Assembly (NCBI RefSeq): GCF_024171765.1
Contig: NZ_JAMTCI010000003.1
Span: forward strand, 186,001 to 250,000
Direction of reading: 5' to 3'
Origin: Williamsia deligens
GTDB lineage: Bacteria; Actinomycetota; Actinomycetes; Mycobacteriales; Mycobacteriaceae
Length of the DNA stretch: 64,000 nucleotides
This document shows positions 7,502-17,264 of the stretch, piece after piece. Made by a program: the position numbers and the translations under genes. The number at the start of each line of letters is the position of its first letter. Position 1 is the stretch's first letter. The notes under the pieces are model-generated. The model was given only the letters and a program-made list of their open reading frames with translations. It did no database searches and was not told where the DNA came from.

Positions 7502-9591
7502 CGGATCGGCGCCACGCCGGGCGGGCTGCCGGTCGCGACCCGTCCCGGAGGGGAGACTCGGGGGATGCCGCACCCGCATCCGACCGCTCCCGTCGGGGCC
7601 GCCCCGGTGAGGGTGTCCGCCGTCGGTCAGGTGGCGACGACATGAGCACCACCCGTACACGCCGTCCACCGGCCGGCGCCCGCGGCTCCACCTCCGGAGC
7701 GCGCAACCGCGACGACGCGCCGCCCCGTGCAGCGCGCCCGCATTCCGGGACCATCCGCGGCGACGGCCGCGCGAGTGCCTCGGCGCCGTCGCGTCGACCG
7801 AAGGTCCCGCAGTTCGTCTCGCGCACACGTCTCGGCGCGCTGGTGCTGGGGCTCGCCGTCGTCCTCGTGGCCGGGAAACTGGTGTCGCTGCAGGTCTTCG
7901 AGTCGTCGTCCCTGTCGGCGCAGGCCGCGGACCAGCGTGCGGTGACCGAGGTGCTCGCGGCCAAGCGCGGGCCGATCCTGGACCGCAACGGCAAGCCCAT
8001 CGCCTACACCGAGGAGGCGCGGGCGCTGACCTTCCAGCCGGTGAAGGAACGCGCCGCGATGGACGCCGCCCACGCCAAGGACCCCGCGGTCCCCGACGCG
8101 TCCACCCGTATCCGCCAGATCGCCGACGGCGTCTACAAGGCGCTCGGTGGCGCGGTCACCCGTGAGTCGGTGCTGTCGGAACTCCAGAGTTCGTCGCCGT
8201 TCGTCTACCTCGCGCGGTCGGTCAGCATGCAGACGGCGTCGTCGATCACCGACGAGTTCCCCGAGATCGGCGCCGAGCGTCAGGACATCCGCCTCTACCC
8301 CGGAGGGGCGTTGGCCGCCAACGTCGTCGGCGACGTCGACTTCGACGGAAACGGGCTCATCGGTCTCGAGTCGTCGATGGACTCGACCCTGCACGGCACC
8401 GACGGGTCACGTACCTACGACCGTGGCAGCGACGGCGCCGTCATCCCCGGCAGCACCCGCAACGTCCATCCGGCCGCGGACGGACGGCCCGTGCAGCTCA
8501 CCCTCGACTCCGACGTGCAGTGGTTCGTGCAGACGCAGGTGCAGAAGGCCAAGCAGCTGTCGGGGGCGAAGAACGCCTCCGCCGTCGTCCTCGACGCCCA
8601 CACCGGCGAGGTCATCGCGATGGCCAACGACGGCACCTTCGACGCGTCGAAGCCGTTGGGACAGCAGCAGAACGCCCAACTCGGCAACCTGCCCGTCACC
8701 TCACCGTTCGAGCCGGGATCGGTGAACAAGCTCATCACGGCCTCGGCCGCGATCGAGTACGGCTTGACCACCCCCACCCAAATTCACCAGGTGCCGGGGA
8801 GCATCGACATGTCCGGCGTCACGGTGCACGACGCCTGGGTGCACGGTGTCGCGCCGTACACGACCACCGGCATCTTCGGGAAGTCGTCGAACGTCGGCAC
8901 GCTGATGCTCGCCCGACAGGTGGGCGAGGACCGGTTCGCGGCCCTGGTGCAGAAGTTCGGGCTCGGTCAGCGCACGCAGGTCGGCCTCCCCGGTGAGAGT
9001 TCCGGCGAGGTCCCCGCGCGCAGTCAGTGGTCCGGTGGCACGTTCGCCAACCTGCCGATCGGACAGGGTCTCTCGATGACGCTGCTGCAGATGACGAGCA
9101 TGTACCAGGCCATCGCGAACGACGGCGTCCGCGTGCCGCCGCGCATCGTGCGGTCGACCGGGTCCGACGATCCCGCCGCACCGCCGGCCGGGGTGCGGGT
9201 GGTGAGTCCGCAGACCGCGCAGACGGTCCGCGACATGTTCCGCGCCATCGTGCAGCGCGACCCGATGGGGGAGCAGCAGGGGACGGGGTCGAAGGGCGCC
9301 ATCCCCGGCTACCAGGTCAGCGCGAAGACCGGGACCGCGCAGCAGGTCGACCCCAACTGCGGGTGCTACTCGAACTCCAGCTACAACATCACCTTCGCGG
9401 GCATCACGCCGTCGGACGACCCGCGGTTCGTGGTCGGCATCATGCTCGACAACCCCTCGCGCAGCAGCGACGGCAGCGGGGGACAGTCCGCGGCGCCGCT
9501 GTTCGAGACCATCGCGTCGTGGATGTTGCAGCGTGAGCACGTGCCCATGTCGGCCCGCCCCGCGCCCGAGATGGTCCTGCAGGCGACCTGA
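7498..9591 (+). CDS. ftsI: septal peptidoglycan transpeptidase FtsI (PBP3/PbpB)
   Basis: 697 residues. A long basic, disordered N-terminus precedes a membrane anchor (LGALVLGLAVVLVAGKLVSL near residue 110) and the dimerisation domain (AKRGPILDRNGKPIAYTEEA). The transpeptidase domain shows the three active-site motifs: SVNK within FEPGSVNKLIT near 405, SSN within GKSSNVGT near 462, and KTG within SAKTGTAQQ near 608. It cross-links septal peptidoglycan with FtsW. ATG at 7498 overlaps the ftsL stop (ATGA); ATG at 7642 is an alternative that would remove 48 disordered residues. A mycobacterial-like Asn-Cys-Gly-Cys patch (DPNCGCYSN) follows the KTG motif. Confidence 0.95.
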   Translation: MTDRRHAGRAAGRDPSRRGDSGDAAPASDRSRRGRPGEGVRRRSGGDDMSTTRTRRPPAGARGSTSGARNRDDAPPRAARPHSGTIRGDGRASASAPSRRPKVPQFVSRTRLGALVLGLAVVLVAGKLVSLQVFESSSLSAQAADQRAVTEVLAAKRGPILDRNGKPIAYTEEARALTFQPVKERAAMDAAHAKDPAVPDASTRIRQIADGVYKALGGAVTRESVLSELQSSSPFVYLARSVSMQTASSITDEFPEIGAERQDIRLYPGGALAANVVGDVDFDGNGLIGLESSMDSTLHGTDGSRTYDRGSDGAVIPGSTRNVHPAADGRPVQLTLDSDVQWFVQTQVQKAKQLSGAKNASAVVLDAHTGEVIAMANDGTFDASKPLGQQQNAQLGNLPVTSPFEPGSVNKLITASAAIEYGLTTPTQIHQVPGSIDMSGVTVHDAWVHGVAPYTTTGIFGKSSNVGTLMLARQVGEDRFAALVQKFGLGQRTQVGLPGESSGEVPARSQWSGGTFANLPIGQGLSMTLLQMTSMYQAIANDGVRVPPRIVRSTGSDDPAAPPAGVRVVSPQTAQTVRDMFRAIVQRDPMGEQQGTGSKGAIPGYQVSAKTGTAQQVDPNCGCYSNSSYNITFAGITPSDDPRFVVGIMLDNPSRSSDGSGGQSAAPLFETIASWMLQREHVPMSARPAPEMVLQAT

Positions 9592-9683
9592 CCGGCCGCC
9601 CCGCCCGCGTAGGGTGACGTGTTCGACAGGCACGCCCCGACGCGTGCGCACGCAGCGATCTGGTGTGAAGGAGTGGTGGGCGG

Positions 9684-11342
9684 GTGAGCGAGAGGTCGAC
9701 GTCCCGTCCCGGTGGTGACGGCGGACCCCCGCCGACCGGCGGTCTGCGCCCCACCTCCGTCGCCCCGAGCGCCGTGGCGACCATCGCCACCGCGGTCTCG
9801 GCCCGCCTCGACCTCCTCGGCGGCGCGACCGTCGACACCACCGTCACGGGCGCCACGCTGCGCGCGCAGGACGTCGTCGCCGGTGACCTGTTCGCCGCGC
9901 TGCCCGGCGCCCGGGTGCACGGCGCCCAGTTCGCCGTGGACGCCGTTGACGCCGGCGCGACCGCCGTGCTCACCGACCCGGCGGGTGCCGCCCTCCTGCA
10001 GTCGTCGGTGCCGCCCGGTACGTCGGTGGCCGTGCTGGTGCACCCGGACCCGCGCGCCGTGCTCGGTGCCGTGTGCGCCCGCGTGTACGGCGATCCGTCC
10101 CGGCGGTTGCGTCTGATCGGCATCACCGGGACGTCGGGCAAGACGACGACGAGCTACATGCTGGAGTCGGCGCTCATGGCGGCCGGCCACACCGTCGGAC
10201 TCATCGGCACCGTCGAGACCCGCATCGGCGGTGTGCGCCAACCGAGTTCCCTCACCACACCGGAGGCCCCCGCCCTGCAGGCGTTGTTGGCCACCATGGT
10301 CGAGCAGGGCGTCGACACCGTGGTGATGGAGGTGTCCAGCCACGCCCTCGCGCTCGGACGGGTGCGGGGGGCACGGTTCGCGATCGGCGCGTTCACGAAC
10401 CTGTCGCAGGACCACCTCGACTTCCACCCGACGATGCTCGACTACTTCGAGGCCAAGTCGCGGCTCTTCGTGCCGGTGCCGTCGGAGCTCACGTTGCCGG
10501 GATCGTCCGAGCAGGCCGCGCGCGCGGTGGTCTGCGTCGACGACGAGTGGGGTACCCGGCTGGCCGGGATGGTGGGTGACGACGCGGTGACCGTGTCGAC
10601 GCAGAACTCCGCCGCGGCCTGGTTCGCCGGCCCGTCCGAGCTGGCCGCAGACGGATCGCAGACCGTCTCGGTCCGGACGCCGTCGGGCACGGATCACACA
10701 CTGCGCGTGCCCCTGCCGGGCCGCTACAACGTCGCGAACGCGGTGGTCGCGCTCGCCGTGGCCGATGCCGCCGGGGTCGGTGTGGACGACGCCACGCGGG
10801 GCATCGCAGACGTGCGGGTGCCCGGGCGGGTGGAGCTCGTGGAGCGAGGGCAGGACTTCCTCGCCGTCGTCGACTACGCGCACAAACCTGCGGCGCTCGA
10901 CGCGGTGATCGCCACCCTGCGCGGCCAGGGTGACGGGCGACTGGCGGTGGTCGTGGGCGCGGGAGGCAACCGCGATGTGGGCAAGCGTCCGCTGATGGGG
11001 GCAGCCGCGGCGCGGGGCGCGCACCTGGTGGTCGTCACCGACGACAACCCGCGCGACGAGGATCCCGCTCTCATCCGGGCCGCGGTGCGCGCCGGGGCCG
11101 ACGGGGTCGCCGCCGACGAGCGTCCGGCCGGCGCCGACGACGTCGTCGAGATCGGTGATCGCGAGAAGGCCATCCGTCATGCGATCACCTGGGCGCGGAC
11201 GGGCGACATCGTCCTGGTCGCCGGCAAGGGACACGAGACGGGCCAGGAGGTCGCGGGTGTGAAGACGCCCTTCGACGACAGACTGGTGGTGGCGCAGGCG
11301 ATCGACGACCGCCCGACGCACGACGAGGGGGGAACCGCATGA
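9684..11342 (+). CDS. murE: UDP-MurNAc-L-Ala-D-Glu:meso-DAP ligase MurE
   Basis: 552-residue cytoplasmic Mur ligase that adds meso-diaminopimelate to UDP-MurNAc-dipeptide. The ATP loop GTSGKTTTSYML is near residue 150. The motif DNPRDEDP near 453 is the diaminopimelate-recognition signature, so the wall is meso-DAP type. GTG at 9684 has AAGGAG at 9667-9672. TAGGGT near 9610 could serve as an internal promoter in the 92-base gap after ftsI. The stop overlaps the start of the MurF-like remnant (ATGA). Confidence 0.95.
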   Translation: MSERSTSRPGGDGGPPPTGGLRPTSVAPSAVATIATAVSARLDLLGGATVDTTVTGATLRAQDVVAGDLFAALPGARVHGAQFAVDAVDAGATAVLTDPAGAALLQSSVPPGTSVAVLVHPDPRAVLGAVCARVYGDPSRRLRLIGITGTSGKTTTSYMLESALMAAGHTVGLIGTVETRIGGVRQPSSLTTPEAPALQALLATMVEQGVDTVVMEVSSHALALGRVRGARFAIGAFTNLSQDHLDFHPTMLDYFEAKSRLFVPVPSELTLPGSSEQAARAVVCVDDEWGTRLAGMVGDDAVTVSTQNSAAAWFAGPSELAADGSQTVSVRTPSGTDHTLRVPLPGRYNVANAVVALAVADAAGVGVDDATRGIADVRVPGRVELVERGQDFLAVVDYAHKPAALDAVIATLRGQGDGRLAVVVGAGGNRDVGKRPLMGAAAARGAHLVVVTDDNPRDEDPALIRAAVRAGADGVAADERPAGADDVVEIGDREKAIRHAITWARTGDIVLVAGKGHETGQEVAGVKTPFDDRLVVAQAIDDRPTHDEGGTA

Positions 11343-11830
11343 GCGACGAGACGATCTGGGTCATCGACCGGACCGGGGGCGCCATCGGACCCGACGCCGT
11401 GTCCGACGCGCTGGCCGATCTGGTCCGCGCCGCCCGAGAGCGGTCCTCCGTCCCGGGGACGGTGCGGACGTGGGCGGTCCTGGGAGAACTCGCGACCGGG
11501 GACGCATCCGACGACACCTCCGACCCCACCGGCGCCGATCGGGCGGTCGCGCACGATCGCGTGGGTCGTCGCGCCGTGCGCCTGGCGGTGGACACGGTCG
11601 TCTCGGTGGGTGACGACTCACGCTGGGTCCGCGCACTGCACCAGGGTGCGGTGATGGAGGGGTCGTGGGGCGACGAGGCGCGACTGGTCGCCGACGCCGA
11701 CGCCGCCCGCGATCTGCTCGACGAGGAACTGGGGGACGGTGACGTGATCCTGCTCGCCGGCGGCGGGGCCGAGTTGTCCCGGTTGGCGCGGACATTGTTG
11801 GATGACCAACGGTGCACGGCCCGCCCGTGA
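11339..11830 (+). CDS. MurF C-terminal-domain remnant (truncated, degenerate)
   Basis: Only 163 residues where a ~500-residue MurF is expected. Residues about 45-163 follow the MurF C-terminal domain as I know it from mycobacteria: RTWAVLGELATG, AHDRVGRRAVRL, VVSVG, ALHQGAVMEGSWG, then DADAARDLLDEELGDGDVILL. The N-terminal UDP-substrate domain and the central ATPase domain with its GKT loop are entirely missing. Key C-domain motifs are also lost: DAYNANP appears as DRTGGAIGP, and the KxSxxxGL motif as AGGGAELSRL. The frame is intact, uses normal codons, has GAGGGGGG upstream and is coupled to murE by ATGA. It cannot catalyse D-Ala-D-Ala addition. It may be a decayed leftover, a scaffold or a regulator; the complete MurF must be elsewhere unless the assembly has a deletion. 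Confidence 0.8.
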   Translation: MSDETIWVIDRTGGAIGPDAVSDALADLVRAARERSSVPGTVRTWAVLGELATGDASDDTSDPTGADRAVAHDRVGRRAVRLAVDTVVSVGDDSRWVRALHQGAVMEGSWGDEARLVADADAARDLLDEELGDGDVILLAGGGAELSRLARTLLDDQRCTARP

Positions 11831-11889
11831 CACCGCGCGGTGGATCCCGCCCGCACACGCGGGGTGGATGCAGGATGGGGACGGACTAG

Positions 11890-12987
11890 GTGACGCAGAT
11901 CTTGGTGGCCGGCGCGCTCGCGCTGGCGGTGTCGATTCTCCTGACCCCCGTGCTCATCAAGGTCTTCTCCCGCCAGGGGTTCGGGCAGGAGATCCGTGTC
12001 GAGGGTCCCGAGAGCCACAAGACCAAGCGGGGGACGCCCTCGATGGGCGGCGTCGCGATCATCGCGGCGATGTGGGCCGGGTACTGGGGGTCGCACCTCA
12101 CCGGACTCATCAACGGTGGCCAGCGCCCGAGCGCGTCGGGGATGCTCGTGCTCGGCCTCGCGACCGTGCTGGGCGGCGTCGGCTTCCTCGACGACTTCAT
12201 CAAGATCCGCAAGCAGCGCAACCTGGGTCTGAACAAGACCGCCAAGTCGGTCGGTCAGCTGATCGCGGCGCTGCTCTTCGGTGTCCTGGCGCTGCAGTTC
12301 CGCAACGGCAACGGCGACGCCCCCGCGTCGGTCAAGTTGTCCTACACCCGCGACATCAACGCGGTGACCCTCGGCACCCTCGCCTTCGTCGTCTTCTGCT
12401 GGTTGGTGGTGGCCGCCTGGTCGAACGCGGTGAACTTCACCGACGGTCTCGACGGCCTCGCCGCGGGGTCGATGGCGATGGTCCTCGGCTCGTATGTCCT
12501 GGTCACCTTCTGGCAGTACCGCAACGCCTGCGCCGGGGGACCGAAGGTGGGTGCCGAGGTCAGCGCGGGCTGCTACAACGTGCGCGACCCGCTCGACCTC
12601 GCGCTGATCGCCGTCGCCGGTGGAGGGGCCTGTCTGGGGTTCCTCTGGTGGAACGCCGCACCGGCGAAGATCTTCATGGGTGACACCGGATCGCTCGCGC
12701 TCGGCGGCATGCTCGCGGGCCTGTCGATCACCACCCGCACCGAACTCCTCGCCGTCGTCCTCGGCGCGCTGTTCGTCGCCGAGATCGTCTCGGTGGTCAT
12801 GCAGATCGCGTTCTTCCGCACCACCGGTCGACGGGTGTTCCGGATGGCGCCGTTCCACCACCACTTCGAACTCGGGGGCTGGGCCGAGACGACGGTGATC
12901 ATCCGGTTCTGGTTGCTCACCGCCATCGCGTGCGCACTGGGCCTGTCCCTATTCTACAGCGAGTTCCTCACGTCGAACGGTGGCTGA
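11890..12987 (+). CDS. mraY: phospho-MurNAc-pentapeptide transferase MraY
   Basis: 365-residue polytopic membrane enzyme that makes lipid I from UDP-MurNAc-pentapeptide and decaprenyl phosphate. Family motifs are clear: [13 protein letters not shown] near residue 44, FLDDFIKI near 100, [16 protein letters not shown] near 182, [14 protein letters not shown] near 258 and the [10 protein letters not shown] motif near the end. GTG at 11890 puts the first membrane helix at residue 3, with AGGATGGGG upstream. It is separated from the MurF remnant by 59 bases and overlaps murD by 8 bases. Confidence 0.95.
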   Translation: MTQILVAGALALAVSILLTPVLIKVFSRQGFGQEIRVEGPESHKTKRGTPSMGGVAIIAAMWAGYWGSHLTGLINGGQRPSASGMLVLGLATVLGGVGFLDDFIKIRKQRNLGLNKTAKSVGQLIAALLFGVLALQFRNGNGDAPASVKLSYTRDINAVTLGTLAFVVFCWLVVAAWSNAVNFTDGLDGLAAGSMAMVLGSYVLVTFWQYRNACAGGPKVGAEVSAGCYNVRDPLDLALIAVAGGGACLGFLWWNAAPAKIFMGDTGSLALGGMLAGLSITTRTELLAVVLGALFVAEIVSVVMQIAFFRTTGRRVFRMAPFHHHFELGGWAETTVIIRFWLLTAIACALGLSLFYSEFLTSNGG

Positions 12988-14572
12988 CGTGCCGAACCGC
13001 CCCACCGACACCGGGGGAGCGGGGCTCCTCTCCGACATCACCCGGTTGCGCGTCGTCGTCGCCGGCGCGGGAACGGCAGGGGCCTCCGCAGCGCGGTTCC
13101 TGGCCTCCCGGGGCGCGACGGTGACCGTCGTCGACGATCGCGCCGGAGCGGGCGCGGGTCTCGCCGACTCCGGTGTCACGGTGATCCCGACGGCCGTGGC
13201 CGTCGGTGCCGACGGCACCGCCGCCCTCGACGCCGACCTGCTCGTCGTCTCGCCCGGGTTCCGCCCGGAGGCCGCGGTGGTCGCCTGCGCACGACGCGGT
13301 GGCGTCCCGGTGTGGGGTGAGGTCGAACTCGCCTGGCACGTCGACGCATCCGGGCTGCTCGGCCCGCCGCGTACCTGGGTCGTGATCACCGGGACCAACG
13401 GCAAGACCACGACGACGTCGATGGTCGAGGCCATCGTGGAGCACAGCGACCGGACGGTCGCGGCCTGCGGCAACATCGGACTGCCCGTCCTCGACGCCCT
13501 GACCGCGGAGCCCCGCGTCGAGGTGCTCGCGGCGGAGCTGTCCTCGTTCCAACTCTTCTGGGCGCCGTCGGTGATGCCGACCGCGGGTGTGGTGCTCAAC
13601 ATCGCCGAGGACCACCTCGACTGGCACGGCTCGATGGACGCCTACGTCGCCGCCAAGGCAGGCGCCCTGCGCGGTCCGCTCGCGGTGATCGGTGGGGACG
13701 ACCCGGTCGCCGGGACGATGTCGGCCACTTCCCCCGGCGCGGTCACCGTCGCGACCCGGCTGGGGGCACCGGCCGAGGGCGAGGTCGGCGTCGTCGACGG
13801 ACACATCGTCGACAGGGCGTTCGGTCCGGGGCGCGTCACCCGCAGGATCGTCGCCGTCGACGGCCTCCGTCCCCCCGGACCACCGGGTGTCGCCGACGCG
13901 ACCGCCGCCGCCGCACTGTGTCTGGGCATCGGCATCGATCCCGCGGCGGTCGCCGTCGGCCTGTCGGGGTTCGTCCCCGGACGGCACCGCGGCGAGGTCG
14001 TCGCACGCTGGGGTGCGATCGCGGCCGTCGACGACTCCAAGGCGACCAACCCGCATGCGGCGCAGGCGTCGATCGCGGCGCGCCGACGGGTCGTGCTGGT
14101 CGCCGGCGGGCAGCTGAAGGGGGCCGCGGTCGACGACCTCGTCGTCGCCGTGGCCGATCGACTGGCCGGGGTCGTGGTGCTCGGGGTCGACCGGGACCTG
14201 ATCTCGGCGGCGATCCTGCGACACGCCCCTACAATCCCAACAGTCACACTGTTCACAGGGGACGATGGCCGGGTGAACGCCATGCCCGTCCGGTCGGGAG
14301 CCGACGCCACTGCAGCCGACCGCGCTGAGCGGGCCGCCCGCGCAGCGATGCACACCCCGTCCGACGACGCCGGCACCCCCGCTGAGCAGGTGATGACGGC
14401 CGCGGTCCTCGCCGCCCACGACCTCGCGACGTCGTCGCCGGCCCCCGTCGACGCCGTGCTGCTGGCCCCGGCCGCGGCCTCGCTGGACATGTTCGGCGGA
14501 TACGGCGCCCGCGGTGACGCGTTCGCGGCGGCGGCGGTCGCCGCCGGCGCGCGGCGCGAGGTCACCGCATGA
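12980..14572 (+). CDS. murD: UDP-MurNAc-L-alanine:D-glutamate ligase MurD
   Basis: 530 residues. An N-terminal Rossmann-like domain starts at [22 protein letters not shown]. The ATP loop [11 protein letters not shown] is near residue 138, ELSSFQL near 185 and [10 protein letters not shown] near 208. The C-terminal domain shows [11 protein letters not shown] near 352 and a terminal [20 protein letters not shown]. It adds D-glutamate to UDP-MurNAc-L-Ala. GTG at 12980 lies inside the 3' end of mraY; the stop overlaps ftsW (ATGA). A few extra residues around 435-450 compared with shorter homologues look like a variable loop. Confidence 0.95.
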   Translation: MADVPNRPTDTGGAGLLSDITRLRVVVAGAGTAGASAARFLASRGATVTVVDDRAGAGAGLADSGVTVIPTAVAVGADGTAALDADLLVVSPGFRPEAAVVACARRGGVPVWGEVELAWHVDASGLLGPPRTWVVITGTNGKTTTTSMVEAIVEHSDRTVAACGNIGLPVLDALTAEPRVEVLAAELSSFQLFWAPSVMPTAGVVLNIAEDHLDWHGSMDAYVAAKAGALRGPLAVIGGDDPVAGTMSATSPGAVTVATRLGAPAEGEVGVVDGHIVDRAFGPGRVTRRIVAVDGLRPPGPPGVADATAAAALCLGIGIDPAAVAVGLSGFVPGRHRGEVVARWGAIAAVDDSKATNPHAAQASIAARRRVVLVAGGQLKGAAVDDLVVAVADRLAGVVVLGVDRDLISAAILRHAPTIPTVTLFTGDDGRVNAMPVRSGADATAADRAERAARAAMHTPSDDAGTPAEQVMTAAVLAAHDLATSSPAPVDAVLLAPAAASLDMFGGYGARGDAFAAAAVAAGARREVTA

Positions 14573-16140
14573 CCGACGTCGAGGCCCGCCCGGCCCGGAC
14601 GACGTCGGCCCGACGGTCCGCGACATCGGCCGGCGCCTGGTGGGACGGCCCGCGCAACGTCGTGGCCGGCGTCCTGCGTCGCCCGTTGGCGTCGTTCCAC
14701 CTCATCGTCACCCTCGCGGTGATCCTCACGGTCTTCGGTCTGGTGATGGTGCTGTCCGCCTCGTCGGTGGAGGGCTACTCGGCCAAGGGGTCCGCCTACG
14801 GCCTCTTCACCACCCAGGTCGTCTTCGCGGTCCTCGGCTCCGTGCTGTTCTACGTCGCACTGCGGGTCCCGGTGCGCCACATCCGTCGTCTCGCGGCGCC
14901 GATGATGGCGGTGACCACGGTGATGCTGGCGCTGGTGCTCATCCCGGGCATCGGCAACCTGAGCAACGGCGCGCGCCGGTGGTTCGTCGTCGCGGGGTTC
15001 TCGGTGCAGCCGTCCGAACTGGTGAAGCTGGCGCTGTGCGTGTGGGGCGCCCACCTGCTGTCGTCGCGGCTGCGCGAGCAGGCGTCCCTCAAGGAGCTCC
15101 TGGTCCCGCTGGTGCCGGTGGCCGTGCTCATCTGCACGCTGATCATCCTGGAGCCGAACCTCTCGACCACCATCACCATCGCGATCATCGTCGGCTCGCT
15201 GCTGTGGTTCGCGGGACTGCACATCCGGGTCTTCGTGATGTTCGTGGCCACCGGTGCCGCACTCGCCGTGATGCTCGCGCTCGTCGAGGGCTACCGGTCG
15301 CAGCGTGTGCAGAGCTTCCTGGGCAACATCGACGACCCGCAGGGCGCGGGCTACCAGGCCCGACAGGCCCGGTACGCCCTGGCCAACGGCGGGGTGTTCG
15401 GTCAGGGCCTCGGGCAGAGTCGCGCCAAGTGGAACTACCTGCCCAACGCCCACAACGACTTCATCTTCGCGATCATCGGTGAGGAGCTCGGTCTGCTCGG
15501 CGGGCTGACCGTCATCGCCCTGTTCATCCTGCTGGCGTTCGTGGGCCTGCGGATCGCGCTGCGCGCGGTGGACCCCTTCCTACGCATGATGACCGCCGCG
15601 ATCACGGTGCTCGTCAGCGTGCAGGCCCTGATCAACATCGGGTATGTGATCGGGCTCCTGCCGGTGACGGGCATCCAGCTGCCGTTGCTGTCCGCGGGCG
15701 GGACGTCGACGTTCACCGTGTTGGTCATGTTGGGTCTGTTGGCCAACGCTGCGCGGCACGAGCCGGAGGCGGTGGCGGCTCTGGCCGTGACCGGCGACGG
15801 TCGTCTCGGACGTTTCCTGCGCCTGCCGCAGCCGGAGTCCTATGTCCCACCGCGAGTGCAGCAGTGGCGCGCCCGTCGCGCGCAGGGCCGTCCCGACGAT
15901 GCCCGTCCCGCACGCGACCGGGTGGTCGGAGGGCATCCCCGTCCCCGCGGCCGACAGTCCGAACCCCGCCGCCGCGGTCCCGCATCGTATTTCGGCTTCG
16001 GTGCCGGCGCCGACACCTCGATGCGACGGCCGCACCCCGAGCCCGATCCGTCGTGGCGATCGCAGCAGCCCGTGCCGCGCCCCCGTGTCCGCGCAGCGGC
16101 ACCCGCAGCACGCCAGGGCCCGCCGGGGCCCCGATGGTGA
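14569..16140 (+). CDS. ftsW: septal peptidoglycan glycosyltransferase FtsW (SEDS)
   Basis: 523 residues with ten predicted membrane helices of the SEDS family between residues about 45 and 405. Recognisable motifs are [20 protein letters not shown] near 138, [20 protein letters not shown] near 261 and [19 protein letters not shown] near 298, the last holding the conserved loop. FtsW polymerises lipid II with FtsI. A long basic, Pro/Arg-rich cytoplasmic tail (residues ~420-523) is typical of mycolata. ATG at 14569 overlaps the murD stop; the 3' end overlaps murG by 7 bases. Confidence 0.95.
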   Translation: MTDVEARPARTTSARRSATSAGAWWDGPRNVVAGVLRRPLASFHLIVTLAVILTVFGLVMVLSASSVEGYSAKGSAYGLFTTQVVFAVLGSVLFYVALRVPVRHIRRLAAPMMAVTTVMLALVLIPGIGNLSNGARRWFVVAGFSVQPSELVKLALCVWGAHLLSSRLREQASLKELLVPLVPVAVLICTLIILEPNLSTTITIAIIVGSLLWFAGLHIRVFVMFVATGAALAVMLALVEGYRSQRVQSFLGNIDDPQGAGYQARQARYALANGGVFGQGLGQSRAKWNYLPNAHNDFIFAIIGEELGLLGGLTVIALFILLAFVGLRIALRAVDPFLRMMTAAITVLVSVQALINIGYVIGLLPVTGIQLPLLSAGGTSTFTVLVMLGLLANAARHEPEAVAALAVTGDGRLGRFLRLPQPESYVPPRVQQWRARRAQGRPDDARPARDRVVGGHPRPRGRQSEPRRRGPASYFGFGAGADTSMRRPHPEPDPSWRSQQPVPRPRVRAAAPAARQGPPGPRW

Positions 16141-17264
16141 CGGGAGACGCCCGTCCGCTCTCGGTCGTCGTCGCCGGGGGCGGCACCGCCGGACACATCG
16201 AACCCGCGCTCGCGGTCGCCGACGCCGTGCGCCGCCTCGCCCCGGACGCCCGGGTGACCGCACTGGGCACGGCGCGCGGTCTGGAGACCACGATCGTCCC
16301 GGAACGCGGGTACCCCCTCGAGCTCATCCCGCCGGTGCCGTTGCCCCGCAAGCCCGGCCGCGACCTCGCCGCCGTCCCGTTCCGGCTGCGCCGGTCGGTG
16401 AAGGCCACACGTCGCGTCCTCGACGACGTCGACGCCGACGTGGTGATCGGCTTCGGTGGGTACGTGGCGATGCCCGCCTACCTCGCCGCGCGGGAGAAGC
16501 TGTCCCGCAGGTCGCGCATCCCCGTCGTCGTCCACGAGGCGAACGCCAGTGCGGGCGTGGCCAACCGGATCGGTGCACGCCTCGCCGAGCGGGTCCTCGC
16601 GGCGGTCGAGGGGTCCGGACTCGACGCCGAGGTCGTCGGCATCCCGGTGCGGGGTGCGCTCACCACCCTTGATCGTGGTGCAACACGCGCTCAGGCGCGC
16701 CACTACTTCGGGCTCGACCCGGACGCACCGACCCTGCTGGTGTTCGGCGGGTCCCAGGGTGCGCGGACGATCAACGAGGCGGTCGCCTCGTCGGCCGATG
16801 CACTGGGGCGGGCGGGGATCGGCGTCCTCCACGCCCACGGGCCGAAGAACTCCGTCAGTCCCCGGTCGCCGGCGGGGGCACCGCCCTACGTCGCCGTCGG
16901 ATACCTCAAACGGATGGACCTCGCCTACGCCGCAGCGGATCTCGTCCTCTGCCGGTCGGGTGCGATGACCGTCGCCGAGATCTCGGCCACCGGGCTCCCC
17001 GCCGTGTACGTGCCGCTGCCGCACGGCAACGGCGAGCAGCGGTTGAACGCGCTCCCCGTCGTGACCGCGGGGGGCGGCATCCTCGTCGACGACGCGGACC
17101 TGACCCCCGACCGCGTCGCGGGGGAGATCGTCGACCTGCTCACCGATCCCGCGCGTCTGGCCGAGATGTCGCGCGCCGCATCGGGTGTGGGTCACCGCGA
17201 CGCCGCGGACGCGGTGGCACGTGCCGGACTGGAGGTCGCCGCGGCGTACCGGGGGCGTCGATGA
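16134..17264 (+). CDS. murG: UDP-GlcNAc:lipid I GlcNAc-transferase MurG
   Basis: 376-residue peripheral membrane GT28 glycosyltransferase that converts lipid I to lipid II. The N-terminal glycine loop is [36 protein letters not shown] lies near residue 132, and the donor site includes [14 protein letters not shown] near 204 and [30 protein letters not shown] near 274. ATG at 16134 and GTG at 16137 both overlap the ftsW stop and cannot be told apart. The 3' end overlaps murC (ATGA). Confidence 0.95.
   Translation: MVTGDARPLSVVVAGGGTAGHIEPALAVADAVRRLAPDARVTALGTARGLETTIVPERGYPLELIPPVPLPRKPGRDLAAVPFRLRRSVKATRRVLDDVDADVVIGFGGYVAMPAYLAAREKLSRRSRIPVVVHEANASAGVANRIGARLAERVLAAVEGSGLDAEVVGIPVRGALTTLDRGATRAQARHYFGLDPDAPTLLVFGGSQGARTINEAVASSADALGRAGIGVLHAHGPKNSVSPRSPAGAPPYVAVGYLKRMDLAYAAADLVLCRSGAMTVAEISATGLPAVYVPLPHGNGEQRLNALPVVTAGGGILVDDADLTPDRVAGEIVDLLTDPARLAEMSRAASGVGHRDAADAVARAGLEVAAAYRGRR

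Noticed and set aside
7498-7641. A separate small gene between ftsL and the ATG at 7642 of ftsI
   Set aside because: The stretch is in frame with ftsI and has the same basic low-complexity composition as the FtsI N-terminus, so it is better read as the beginning of ftsI.
14231-14262. A possible internal promoter in murD (ACAATCCCAACAG then TCACACTG)
   Set aside because: It is AT-richer than its surroundings but codes for a normal stretch of MurD, and hexamer spacing is poor. It could be a weak promoter for ftsW but cannot be supported.
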